From the NCBI GenBank assembly GCA_003449595.1, contig DMHB01000007.1, positions 1 through 8,099 on the forward strand: a stretch of DNA of 8,099 nt, written 5' to 3'. A model generated the notes under the pieces. It did no database searches, was not told the origin of the DNA, and worked only from the letters and a program-made list of their open reading frames with translations. The DNA is from Microscillaceae bacterium (GTDB taxonomy: Bacteria; Bacteroidota; Bacteroidia; Cytophagales; Microscillaceae). Positions 1 to 6,587 of this stretch are shown here, piece after piece; position 1 is the stretch's first letter; each line of letters opens with the position of its first letter. The translations under genes were made by a program, and so were the position numbers.

Positions 1-743
1 TTATCACTCAATGAGGGCAGCACATTGCCCAAATAGGAAAAAGTAAGCTTTTGTTTGAATAGGCGGTGCGTTCCTTTTAAGCGGAATGAATTACGCCAAA
101 CAAATACATCTTGATTTGTAAAGAAGTCAGTGCTTTCATAAATCACTGCATTGGTAATGGTAATGTTGGTGTTGGCTGATCTAACCACCCTGATACCAAA
201 GCCGGCGCCCCCCAGCCACCGTTCTTTGATAGCACGCAGATTGCTGATTTCATTGGTTCCAAACATAAAACCATACAGGCGTTTGTTATAAAACCACTCC
301 CAATTGAGATTGACTAACAGGTCTTGTTCAGCCAAGCGTTTATTCTGCTCGCCATACGAGAACAAAGGATTCAGTGTGATCCGCAAAACTTCGCCTCCGG
401 TGTACACAAATTCGCCACGAGCGACTATCAAGACACGCTCTACGTTACCCGTGCTGGCGGTTCCATCGGCAGTAATGCGATAAGTAAAAGCAGGAGGTTT
501 GTTGTCGGCTACTTTTTTCTTAGCAGCTTCCGCAGCTTTGATCGAATCAATCAGCAGCTTTCTTTCTAAATTGACTAAGGAATCTAACCAGCCGGCCTGG
601 TTTCTGCTCAACTGATTGCCCAACTGGCGGCGTAAGCTATCGGCTTTTCGTTTTTCATCTTCCAAAGGTACTTGTGCCCACAATAAGTGCGTGATACCAA
701 GGAAGAACCACATCCATAGGAGTAAATATTTTAGCATAGGCAT
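1..743 (-). CDS. DUF481-like outer-membrane beta-barrel protein, C-terminus cut by the window edge
   Basis: This minus-strand frame stays open for 247 codons from an ATG at 743 and runs off the left edge, so the C-terminus is missing. An in-frame TAG lies directly upstream of that ATG. A second ATG two codons later (735-737) is an equally possible start. Residues 1-24 form a signal peptide (hydrophobic core LLLWMWFFLGI, ending LLWAQ). Residues 27-80 are charged and helix-prone. From about residue 86 the sequence turns into alternating amphipathic strands, beginning FTYRITADGT, then GNVERVLIV, LFSYGEQN, FGTNEISNLRAI and AGFGIRVV. This pattern (a 'GNV-R' strand, 'YGEQN', 'E-SNLRAI') matches my memory of Bacteroidota DUF481 proteins (YdiY-like), predicted outer-membrane barrels of unknown function. 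It lies 127 nt downstream of the membrane phosphatase gene on the same strand. The family call is from recalled motifs, not from a search. Confidence 0.75.
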   Translation of the reverse strand, partial: MPMLKYLLLWMWFFLGITHLLWAQVPLEDEKRKADSLRRQLGNQLSRNQAGWLDSLVNLERKLLIDSIKAAEAAKKKVADNKPPAFTYRITADGTASTGNVERVLIVARGEFVYTGGEVLRITLNPLFSYGEQNKRLAEQDLLVNLNWEWFYNKRLYGFMFGTNEISNLRAIKERWLGGAGFGIRVVRSANTNITITNAVIYESTDFFTNQDVFVWRNSFRLKGTHRLFKQKLTFSYLGNVLPSLSD

Positions 744-771
744 CTAAAAATTTATGGGTTATTTGAAGATA

Positions 772-779
772 CAAACCTA
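772..779 (-). promoter_or_regulatory. Candidate -7 promoter element for the DUF481-like gene
   Basis: On the minus strand this reads TAGGTTTG, an exact match to the Bacteroidota -7 consensus TAnnTTTG, about 28 nt upstream of the ATG at 743. No TTTG is found at the -33 distance, so only half of the promoter is supported. The position, in the gap after the preceding gene, suits independent transcription of the DUF481-like gene. Confidence 0.4.
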
Positions 780-793
780 CAAAAGCTAAATGG

Positions 794-810
794 AAAATAG
801 CTGCTATTTT
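794..810. repeat. 17-nt perfect inverted repeat AAAATAGC-T-GCTATTTT
   Basis: Two 8-nt arms (794-801 and 803-810) surround a single central T, in the 127-nt gap between the phosphatase and DUF481-like genes. As RNA it could form only a weak stem (six A/U-rich pairs around GCAGC). Its ends are T-rich on both strands, so it may be a poor bidirectional terminator. As DNA it could be a dyad operator. The right arm overlaps a plus-strand TATTTTTG (805-812). The function is not determined. Confidence 0.4.
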
Positions 811-870
811 TGCATCTGCCTATCCTGTATGAGTATTTGAGCAGACTGTTTGTGTAGATGCTTGTTATGG

Positions 871-3006
871 TTAGAGCGCAAAACCAATTACCAAAATATC
901 ATCGGTTTGGGCTTTATCGCCCATCCAAGTGTCAATGGCCTTGCAAATAGCGGACTCTTGTTCGGCAAAGGGTAAATGGTAGTGCTTCAAAAGTAGCTCT
1001 TTAAAGTTTTTACGCATAAATTTTCGGTCATTCGGCCCACCAAATTGGTCGATATACCCATCCGTAAACAGGTAAATGTGTGTAGATTTTTCAAAAGAGA
1101 GTTCTCGTTTTTCAAAAAGCTTTTTCTCTGCCAGCGATGTTCCCCCAATCGCAATTTTATCGCCTTGTATTTCGTGCAAACAACCTTCTTGAATATACAA
1201 CAAGGAACTTTTAGCGCCTGCAAAGTGCAAGATTTTACGTTGGTGGTCGATGGTACAAAGCGCAATATCCATTCCATCGCGACTTTCTTTTTGTTTAAAG
1301 GTTTTTTCTACGCCACGTTTTAATTCGTTCAGAATTTGGTCGGGTTCAAAAATTTCATTGTCTAATACAATTTGAGTGATGAGCGAATCAGCAATCATAC
1401 TCATCAAAGCGCCTGGAACACCGTGCCCTGTACAGTCGATGGCAGTAATGACAGACAATTGGGTATTACTCCAAAACCAATAGAAGTCGCCCGAAACCAC
1501 GTCGCGGGGTTTATAAAAAACAAACGAATCGGGCAAAATGGCCTTAATTTCTTCGGTAGAAGGCAACAAGGCCTGTTGTATGCGTTGGGCATAGGCAATG
1601 CTTTCGGTGATGGCCTTATTTTTCTGAGCGATGGCATCGCGTTGTGATGAAATTTCCTCGTTGGCTTCTTGAAGTTGAAAGGTGCGTTCTACTACTTTTT
1701 GCTCTAAGGTTTCGTTGGCCTCTTGTTGTACTTCAATGATCCGGGCTTGTGCCGCTAAGCGCTCCCGTTCTTTGCGTAGGTTGATAAGACCCAAGGCAAT
1801 TCCAAAAAATACGATTTGCACCACGACTCCCAGTTGCATCAAATAAATGCCTTCAACACGTTCATATACTGCATTGAGCAGTACACCACCCATAATGCAA
1901 AGTACCAACAAGACATTGCCAAATATGATGGTTGAGGTAGTTTTTGTCCTGATTTTACGAAAAACCATCACATTGACAAACAAATTCACAACCAAGGAAA
2001 GAGGTCCGACAATAGAATTGGATAGGAAATCGATGTAGTTAAAGTCTTGTGTAATGCCGAAAACCAGGATGTAGCCGAAAAAAATAAATATCAGTGTTGT
2101 GGTGCTGATTTTTAGTGTTCTGACCAAAAAGTCTATTGGGTCTTCTGATTCTATAACCCTGCGCAAGAACAAGAAAAAGGATATATTAATACTTGCGTGA
2201 ATGAACGACCAAGTATAGCCATTCCAACCCGGAAACTCGGGGTGGATATATTTTACCAAGAAGCCATAAATATACAAGAAAACAAGATTGATTGTAAAAA
2301 CATAATAACAATAATATAGGTATATTTTATCGCGAATAATGGCATACAAGGCCAAGGTATAAACCATAATGATGAGCAGAATGCCTTGAAAAATACCTTG
2401 AATCAGATTGGCGCCTGCTTTTTCGCGCACCAACCAAGTTTCTTTTTCATATACACATAGATTAAAAACATCGCCATTGAAGTTGCCACGTTGAGTGCGG
2501 ATATACACCGTTTTTACTTGGTTAGGCTGTAGCTCTATTTCAAAACAAGGAGCAACTTCTTTTAAAGTTTTCTGCGATTGAGGAAGCATCACCCCACCCG
2601 GTTGAGTTACCCAAAGGCTATCTTGGTAAGGTAGATAAAGCGTTGCATAATAGTTGCCAAGTACATCCAAGCTTACTTCATTGGGGTATAAAATCCATTT
2701 GGTAGGATGTGGACTATCAGAGGCTAATTTCAGCTTTGCCCAATAAAATTTGCTATAAGTTAAGGAGGATTGTAATTCGCTCAAAGATTTAAACGACAGC
2801 TGTTCTACCTGTCGGAGAGATGTTGGTGGAGGCGAAAACTCTTCAGCAACTTCCAAATAGGCATTAAGATGCCGGTAAGTATTAACGCTTTGCCCTTGCT
2901 TCAGTACAAGTACCTTCGTACTTGCAGTATTTTGAGCAAGAAGATGATTATTTGGAAAAATCAGTAACCCAAACCATCCCAGTATAGCAATGCAGTAACA
3001 CTTCAT
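871..3006 (-). CDS. Membrane sensor phosphatase: 7TMR-DISM, coiled coil, SpoIIE/PP2C domain
   Basis: This complete 711-residue protein probably dephosphorylates serine/threonine on a regulatory partner (typically a STAS-type anti-anti-sigma factor) in response to an extracytoplasmic signal. The start is the first ATG after an in-frame TAA at 3016-3018. Residues 1-25 are a signal peptide ending LLAQ. Residues 30-185 fit the periplasmic 7TMR-DISMED2 ligand domain (YWAKLKL at 88-94). Residues 201-410 hold about seven hydrophobic segments, the 7TMR-DISM membrane domain. Residues 411-475 are a charged coiled coil, followed by the linker SIAYAQRIQQALLPS. The SpoIIE domain carries RDVVSGDFYW with D507, DCTGHGVPG with D524, GMDIALC with D580, TDG with D649 and D702/D703 near the end, so the PP2C metal ligands look complete. 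No histidine kinase or GGDEF domain is present. It lies downstream of the rpmA terminator and so should have its own promoter. The best match, TATTTTG at 3023-3029, is one base short of consensus. The partner protein is not in the window. Confidence 0.93.
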   Translation of the reverse strand: MKCYCIAILGWFGLLIFPNNHLLAQNTASTKVLVLKQGQSVNTYRHLNAYLEVAEEFSPPPTSLRQVEQLSFKSLSELQSSLTYSKFYWAKLKLASDSPHPTKWILYPNEVSLDVLGNYYATLYLPYQDSLWVTQPGGVMLPQSQKTLKEVAPCFEIELQPNQVKTVYIRTQRGNFNGDVFNLCVYEKETWLVREKAGANLIQGIFQGILLIIMVYTLALYAIIRDKIYLYYCYYVFTINLVFLYIYGFLVKYIHPEFPGWNGYTWSFIHASINISFFLFLRRVIESEDPIDFLVRTLKISTTTLIFIFFGYILVFGITQDFNYIDFLSNSIVGPLSLVVNLFVNVMVFRKIRTKTTSTIIFGNVLLVLCIMGGVLLNAVYERVEGIYLMQLGVVVQIVFFGIALGLINLRKERERLAAQARIIEVQQEANETLEQKVVERTFQLQEANEEISSQRDAIAQKNKAITESIAYAQRIQQALLPSTEEIKAILPDSFVFYKPRDVVSGDFYWFWSNTQLSVITAIDCTGHGVPGALMSMIADSLITQIVLDNEIFEPDQILNELKRGVEKTFKQKESRDGMDIALCTIDHQRKILHFAGAKSSLLYIQEGCLHEIQGDKIAIGGTSLAEKKLFEKRELSFEKSTHIYLFTDGYIDQFGGPNDRKFMRKNFKELLLKHYHLPFAEQESAICKAIDTWMGDKAQTDDILVIGFAL

Positions 3007-3101
3007 ATCAGTAGTTTACAATCAAAATAGCAAATTGAAAAGGATAATTTTTTTAGACCGGCTAACTTTTGCAAGATAACTAATTTACCAGAGGAATAGT
3101 T

Positions 3102-3136
3102 AAAAAAAATGCTCTTACCAAGAACTGGTAAGAGCA
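3102..3136 (-). terminator. Rho-independent terminator of the rplU-rpmA operon
   Basis: A perfect 11-bp stem (3110-3120 paired with 3126-3136; arms TGCTCTTACCA and TGGTAAGAGCA) closes a 5-nt loop. On the minus-strand transcript it is followed at once by eight U residues (A-tract 3102-3109). It starts about 30 nt after the rpmA stop. No T-tract follows on the plus strand, so it acts in one direction. It separates ribosomal-protein transcription from the phosphatase gene. Confidence 0.93.
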
Positions 3137-3166
3137 ATAAAATGACTGATAAAGGTTAAAATATCG

Positions 3167-3433
3167 TTATACAGCAGCCGAAACGGGTTCTACATATACG
3201 AACGAACGGTTTTTAAAACCTTTTTTAAATCTTACGACGCCATTGATAAGAGCAAACAAAGTATGATCTTTGCCAATGCCTACGTTATCGCCGGGGTGAT
3301 GCTTGGTGCCTCGCTGGCGAACAAGTATGTTGCCCGCCTTGGCTACCTGACCACCGAAAATCTTTACGCCCAAGCGCTTACTTTCTGATTCGCGTCCGTT
3401 TCTCGAACTACCTACACCTTTTTTATGTGCCAT
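3167..3433 (-). CDS. rpmA: 50S ribosomal protein L27
   Basis: This 88-residue protein is the large-subunit protein L27, whose N-terminus reaches toward the peptidyl-transferase centre. It begins directly with MAHKKGVGSSRNGRESESKRLG, then FGGQVAKAGNILVRQRGTK, HHPGDNVGIGKDHTLFA, and a basic, aromatic C-terminal part (VRFKKGFKNRSFVYVEP). Length and motif order are normal for the family. There is no N-terminal extension of the type cleaved by the Prp protease in Firmicutes, so only the initiator Met need be removed. It lies 43 nt downstream of rplU, is presumably co-transcribed with it, and is followed by a strong terminator. The obg gene, which follows rpmA in many bacteria, is absent here. Confidence 0.98.
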   Translation of the reverse strand: MAHKKGVGSSRNGRESESKRLGVKIFGGQVAKAGNILVRQRGTKHHPGDNVGIGKDHTLFALINGVVRFKKGFKNRSFVYVEPVSAAV

Positions 3434-3476
3434 GGTATATAAAAATTTGGAAAGTGAAAACCTAAATAATAATGGA

Positions 3477-3788
3477 TTATGCTTGAATGGCTTCGATCAA
3501 CACTTTACTCATTTGTTGACGATGACCATTTAATTTCTGATAACCTTTGCGGCGTTTTTTCTTAAAAACCGATACTTTATCGCCTTTCACGTGTTGCAAA
3601 ATCTTAGCAGATACACTGGCTCCTGAGAGCATAGGAGCACCTACCGACACAGCACCGTTGTTGTCAACCAACAATACTTTATCAAATTGAACCGTAGCGC
3701 CTTCTTCAGCGTCCAAACGGTGGGTGTAAATGTATTTATTTTGCTCGACCTTAAATTGCTGTCCGGCTATTTCAACAATTGCGTACAT
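3477..3788 (-). CDS. rplU: 50S ribosomal protein L21
   Basis: This 103-residue protein is L21, which binds 23S rRNA in the large subunit. It starts MYAIVEIAGQQFKVEQ and ends with the family signature KKKRRKGYQKLNGHRQQMSKV followed by LIEAIQA. The frame is open for another 17 codons upstream, to an ATG at 3839. That longer version is unlikely because L21 proteins start at M(Y/F)AI(V/I) and because the promoter at 3817-3847 places the transcript start near 3811, inside the extension. The start at 3786-3788 leaves a leader of roughly 22 nt without a Shine-Dalgarno sequence. It is the first gene of the rplU-rpmA operon, divergent from the TlpA-like gene. Confidence 0.98.
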   Translation of the reverse strand: MYAIVEIAGQQFKVEQNKYIYTHRLDAEEGATVQFDKVLLVDNNGAVSVGAPMLSGASVSAKILQHVKGDKVSVFKKKRRKGYQKLNGHRQQMSKVLIEAIQA

Positions 3789-3816
3789 AATTCTTTGACT
3801 TTTAAAAATAGGACTG

Positions 3817-3847
3817 CAAATATAGTGTTTAAATTTCAAAAAACAAA
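3817..3847 (-). promoter_or_regulatory. Bacteroidota-type promoter of rplU-rpmA
   Basis: On the minus strand TTTG (3847-3844) is followed after exactly 19 nt by TATATTTG (3824-3817). This matches both halves of the Bacteroidota primary-sigma consensus (-33 TTTG, -7 TAnnTTTG) at the expected spacing. Transcription should begin near 3811, about 22 nt before the L21 start codon. It is the best promoter match in the window and fits a highly expressed ribosomal operon. Confidence 0.85.
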
Positions 3848-3950
3848 TGCAGCGACAATCTTTTTCAATTTGTAAAGCGAAAGACCCCGCTTAGCATTGT
3901 ATTGCAGGCCGTAATCCAGCAAAAGCAAACACAAAGTAAAGATTTATAGT

Positions 3951-3958
3951 TATTTTTG
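3951..3958 (+). promoter_or_regulatory. Candidate -7 element for the TlpA-like gene
   Basis: TATTTTTG matches TAnnTTTG exactly. It ends 14 nt before the ATG at 3973, which implies a very short leader of about 9 nt. There is no TTTG at the -33 position, so the promoter is only half supported. It faces away from the rplU promoter in the same 184-nt divergent gap. Confidence 0.5.
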
Positions 3959-3972
3959 CAAAAAAGTCAACG

Positions 3973-4461
3973 ATGACTCGAAAACTTCTCTTCACCTTGG
4001 GTTTGAGTACGCTCATTTTTTCAAACCTATTTGCACAAACACCAACTATACAGGTTGTGAAATTCAGCGATTTGGAGCAACTAATGACCCCAACGTCCGG
4101 AAAAACCAAGGTCATTAACTTCTGGGCTACTTGGTGTGTGCCTTGTGTCCAAGAACTGCCCTACTTCGAGCAATTGCATCAAGCATACCAAGACAAAAAT
4201 GTAGAAGTTTGGCTCATAAGTTTAGACGATGTGGAAAAATTGGACAGCAAAGTAGTTCCATTTGTCCAACGTAAAAACTTACAGGCACGTCTTTGGTTAT
4301 TAGACGATATAGACTACAATGCTTGGATCAACAAAGTAGATCCCAAATGGTCAGGAGCTATTCCGGCTACGCTCATCATCGGCGAAAAAGAAATGCGCTA
4401 TTTCAAAGAAGGAGAGTTGACTTATGATGAATTAGAACGAGTTGTGCGTACCTTTTTATAA
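3973..4461 (+). CDS. Exported TlpA/ResA-like thioredoxin-fold oxidoreductase
   Basis: This 162-residue protein is predicted to be a periplasmic thiol-disulfide oxidoreductase. Residues 1-21 form a signal peptide (core LLFTLGLSTLIF, ending LFAQ). The mature part is a single thioredoxin fold: VINFWATWCVPC at 47-58 with the redox pair C55/C58, the LPYFEQLHQAY helix after it, VWLISLDD as the next strand, and GAIPATLII with the conserved cis-proline P131. The active-site cysteines are the only cysteines in the protein. Family members reduce cytochrome c apoproteins or other exported thiols; the substrate here cannot be read from sequence. It is the first of three same-strand genes for exported thiol-related proteins, 43 nt ahead of the next with no terminator between, so co-transcription is likely. 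The fold is sure, the biological role is not. Confidence 0.93.
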   Translation: MTRKLLFTLGLSTLIFSNLFAQTPTIQVVKFSDLEQLMTPTSGKTKVINFWATWCVPCVQELPYFEQLHQAYQDKNVEVWLISLDDVEKLDSKVVPFVQRKNLQARLWLLDDIDYNAWINKVDPKWSGAIPATLIIGEKEMRYFKEGELTYDELERVVRTFL

Positions 4462-4504
4462 ATTGTATTTATTCATTTAATCTCGTTAAATTAATTTTTA
4501 AACT

Positions 4505-5125
4505 ATGAAAAAGTTGTTTTCATTTTTAACCTTAGGTTTCATCACCTTATTCTTCGTTTCCGCCAAAATGGAAGAAGGCTATCAAGTAGGAGACACGGTA
4601 GCTGATTTCAAACTCAAGAATATTGATGGCAGTATGTTGTCGTTGTCTGATGCTAAGTTTGCCGACAAAAAAGGAGTAATGGTTATTTTCTCTTGCAACC
4701 ACTGCCCTTATGTAGTAGCTTACGAAGATCGTATGATTGCACTACAGGAAAAATATGGCACTGAAATTCCTATCATTGCTGTCAATCCAAACTCTCAAAC
4801 ACACGCCGAAGATTCTTTTGAAGCGATGCAAAAACGCGCTGCCGAAAAAGGATTCAAATTCGATTATTTGGAAGATGCCGAACAAACTGTTGCCAAAACA
4901 TTCGGCGCTACCCGTACTCCGCACGTTTATTTGCTCAAGCGCGAAGGTGCTTCTTTTGTAGTTTCTTACATCGGAGCCATCGACAATAACCACAAAGATG
5001 CTGCTGCCGTTACTGAGAAATATTTGGAAAATGCCATCGAAGCTTTGAAAAACGGTAGTGCTTTGCCTGCCGACAAGCAAGTAACCAAGGCTGTAGGTTG
5101 CACTATCAAGTGGAAGCAATCCTAA
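4505..5125 (+). CDS. Exported thioredoxin-fold protein of the PRX_like1 (AhpC/TSA-like) type
   Basis: This 206-residue protein is a predicted periplasmic redox protein. A signal peptide occupies about residues 1-20 (LFSFLTLGFITLFFVSA). The mature protein opens with a peroxiredoxin-like segment (VGDTVADFKLKNIDG). The redox site is VIFSCNHCPYV, with C64 and C67. Then come IPIIAVNPN at 88-96, YLEDAEQTVAKTFGA at 121-135, TRTPHVYLL with the cis-proline P139, and IGAIDNN at 156-162. A third cysteine, C199, lies in the C-terminal VGCTIKW motif, which I recall as typical of this subfamily. It may act as resolving cysteine or metal ligand (inference). There are no other cysteines. Close homologues are usually annotated only as thioredoxin family or alkyl hydroperoxide reductase-like. 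It probably shares a transcript with the TlpA-like gene upstream, since no exact -7 element precedes it, and a terminator follows it. Confidence 0.92.
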   Translation: MKKLFSFLTLGFITLFFVSAKMEEGYQVGDTVADFKLKNIDGSMLSLSDAKFADKKGVMVIFSCNHCPYVVAYEDRMIALQEKYGTEIPIIAVNPNSQTHAEDSFEAMQKRAAEKGFKFDYLEDAEQTVAKTFGATRTPHVYLLKREGASFVVSYIGAIDNNHKDAAAVTEKYLENAIEALKNGSALPADKQVTKAVGCTIKWKQS

Positions 5126-5144
5126 TATCTCCTAAATTCTTTGT

Positions 5145-5173
5145 AAAAAAGCGGTTCGCAACAGCCGCTTTTT
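5145..5173 (+). terminator. Probable intrinsic terminator after the PRX_like1 gene
   Basis: AAAAAGCGG (5146-5154) and CCGCTTTTT (5165-5173) pair around a 10-nt loop, 20 nt after the stop codon. Only four pairs are G/C, and the T-run is part of the stem, so it is modest in strength. The A-tract on the left makes it potentially bidirectional. It would end the two-gene thioredoxin transcript. The following gene then needs its own promoter in the 33 nt before its ATG, or depends on read-through. Confidence 0.65.
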
Positions 5174-5206
5174 GTATTATGCACCCATTTATACCTTCAC
5201 AAATCT

Positions 5207-6301
5207 ATGAAAAAGCTTTTTTTTGTTTGGATAAGTATAGCCTTGTGTAGTATAACTACTGCCGTTAAGGCGCAGCAGCAGGGCTTCCCCACCATGTATT
5301 TTGAAAATATTTTGCACAATTTTGGTGAAATTGCCGAAGAAACCGGTGTAGTAACCCATAGTTTCCGATTCAAAAATACAGGGGATGTAGTGTTGCAAAT
5401 CGACAGTGTAGTGCCTTCTTGCGGTTGTACTACCCCCAGTTGGACGCGAGGAGCCATTGCCCCGGGTCAAAATGGCGAAATTTTGGCAAGTTACGACCCT
5501 ACTAATCGCCCGGGGGATTTTACGAAATACCTGACCGTATATGCCAACACACAACAGAAGATTGTGCAGTTAGTCATTCAAGGCAAGGTAAACCCCCGTC
5601 CACGCACTATTTTAGATACTTTGGTAACTAAAATGGGAGGTATACGGGTACAGTATCAAGCATTCAATTTTGGCTATATCGCTAACAATGGCCCTGTTAC
5701 GCAAACCTTCGATGTGTATAATGATAGCACTGCTGCCATCACTTTCAAAGATCCATTTACGCCCGGTCACGTTCAGGTACAGTTTGAACCACAAACTTTG
5801 CAACCTAAGCAAAAGGGCAAAATCAGAATTACTTATGATGCCCAGCTTAAAAATGACTTAGGTTACGTGTTCGACAACATCGTATTGACTACTGACGAAC
5901 CTCAAAATCCTGCCAAGCAAATGTTTGTGGTGGCTGTGATTCAGGAATATTTCCCACCGATGAGCGAAGCAGAGCTGGCCGCTGCGCCTAAAATCTTGGT
6001 AGAAAATCCGACACACGATTTCGGAACCATCAAATTGGGTGATAAAGTCAACCATTTGTTTACTTATAAAAACATAGGGCAAAACACCCTGCTCATTCGC
6101 AAAACCAAAGCAAGTTGTGGATGCACTGCTTCAAATCCAGACAAAACCACACTCAATACCAATGAAGCAGGGAGTGTATCGGTTACTTTTGATGCCTTGG
6201 CTGTGGGGCAACAAGAAAAAACAATTACTATTTTTTCTAATGATCCAAAAAATGCGAGCCTTACGCTCACCATCAAGGCCAACGTTGTACAAAACCAATA
6301 A
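5207..6301 (+). CDS. Exported DUF1573 protein with three tandem Ig-like (ASH-type) domains
   Basis: The 364-residue product is a secreted or periplasmic protein of unknown function. The signal peptide spans about residues 1-22 (LFFVWISIALCSI core, ending VKAQ). Three repeats of one beta-sandwich follow, at about residues 31-130, 150-250 and 262-362. Each opens with an FG motif (HNFGEI at 37-42, FNFGYI at 153-158, HDFGTI at 270-275) and ends in a strand before the next linker. The first and third carry the DUF1573 signature SCGCT (C72/C74 and C304/C306). The middle repeat has DPFTPGHVQ (182-190) at that position and no cysteine. The mature protein's four cysteines are therefore all in CGC motifs. 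The gene sits between two terminators, behind two exported thioredoxin-fold proteins, which suggests the CGC pairs may need redox care. No promoter is convincing in the upstream gap. DUF1573 has no established function. Confidence 0.9.
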   Translation: MKKLFFVWISIALCSITTAVKAQQQGFPTMYFENILHNFGEIAEETGVVTHSFRFKNTGDVVLQIDSVVPSCGCTTPSWTRGAIAPGQNGEILASYDPTNRPGDFTKYLTVYANTQQKIVQLVIQGKVNPRPRTILDTLVTKMGGIRVQYQAFNFGYIANNGPVTQTFDVYNDSTAAITFKDPFTPGHVQVQFEPQTLQPKQKGKIRITYDAQLKNDLGYVFDNIVLTTDEPQNPAKQMFVVAVIQEYFPPMSEAELAAAPKILVENPTHDFGTIKLGDKVNHLFTYKNIGQNTLLIRKTKASCGCTASNPDKTTLNTNEAGSVSVTFDALAVGQQEKTITIFSNDPKNASLTLTIKANVVQNQ

Positions 6302-6323
6302 GTATTGCCTTTCAAACAGGATG

Positions 6324-6358
6324 AATGGCTTGTAAGTGAACCCTTGCAAGCCATTTTT
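6324..6358 (+). terminator. Intrinsic terminator after the DUF1573 gene
   Basis: A 13-bp stem with one G-T wobble (6324-6336 paired with 6343-6355; outer arms AATGGCTTG and CAAGCCATT) closes a 6-nt loop and runs into TTTTT (6354-6358). It begins 22 nt after the stop codon. It isolates the DUF1573 gene from the GAF phosphatase gene. Confidence 0.85.
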
Positions 6359-6428
6359 GCTGGAGTAGCTTTGGAATAAGTAGCAACACAAGTAGTCAAT
6401 ATCCTTTCAAGCTAATTTATCGTACAAA

Positions 6429-6440
6429 GCTTTTAAAAGC
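6429..6440. repeat. 12-nt perfect palindrome GCTTTTAAAAGC
   Basis: A perfect dyad lies in the 229-nt stretch between the DUF1573 terminator and the GAF phosphatase gene. It has no loop and no following T-run, so it is not a terminator. It could be an operator or chance in AT-rich DNA. The rest of 6359-6587 holds only the -7-like element at 6542-6549 and no convincing gene. Confidence 0.3.
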
Positions 6441-6541
6441 GCAAAAAATATAAGTATATTTATCAAGCCAATAAGGGTATTAATCGGCTGATAGACTGCG
6501 TTTAGCAGGTAATTCTAATCAGTCTCGTAGGTTGTTCGTGT

Positions 6542-6549
6542 TATTTTTG
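6542..6549 (+). promoter_or_regulatory. Candidate -7 promoter element for the GAF-SpoIIE phosphatase gene
   Basis: TATTTTTG matches TAnnTTTG exactly, 38 nt before the ATG at 6588, giving a leader of about 32 nt. No TTTG lies at the -33 position. The same TATTTTTGC string precedes the TlpA-like gene, which slightly strengthens the call. Confidence 0.5.
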
Positions 6550-6587
6550 CGTTTGTTTATCAGTTATTTCATAGAGTAGATCACGGT

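Noticed and set aside
324..569. An 81-codon plus-strand open frame
   Set aside because: It is antisense to the DUF481-like gene, whose signal peptide and beta-strand pattern are convincing; the frame shows no motif of its own.
3023..3029. TATTTTG on the minus strand as -7 element of the membrane phosphatase gene
   Set aside because: It is one base short of TAnnTTTG and has no -33 partner. It is mentioned only as the best available match.
5171..5199. A promoter for the DUF1573 gene formed by TTTG (5171-5174) and TACCTTCA (5192-5199)
   Set aside because: The -7 half misses two consensus bases, the spacer is 17 nt instead of about 19, and the -33 half overlaps the terminator stem.
5189..5554. 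A minus-strand open frame across the start of the DUF1573 gene
   Set aside because: It overlaps a signal peptide and a CGC domain read on the other strand, and has no promoter or family motif.
6064..6399. A minus-strand open frame across the DUF1573 gene end and its terminator
   Set aside because: It starts antisense within the third DUF1573 domain, and its sequence looks like a reverse-strand shadow.
6493..6525. Inverted repeat AGACTG/CAGTCT as a riboswitch or small RNA stem
   Set aside because: It has only six pairs around a 21-nt loop with no further pairing or T-run, so chance is the simpler explanation.
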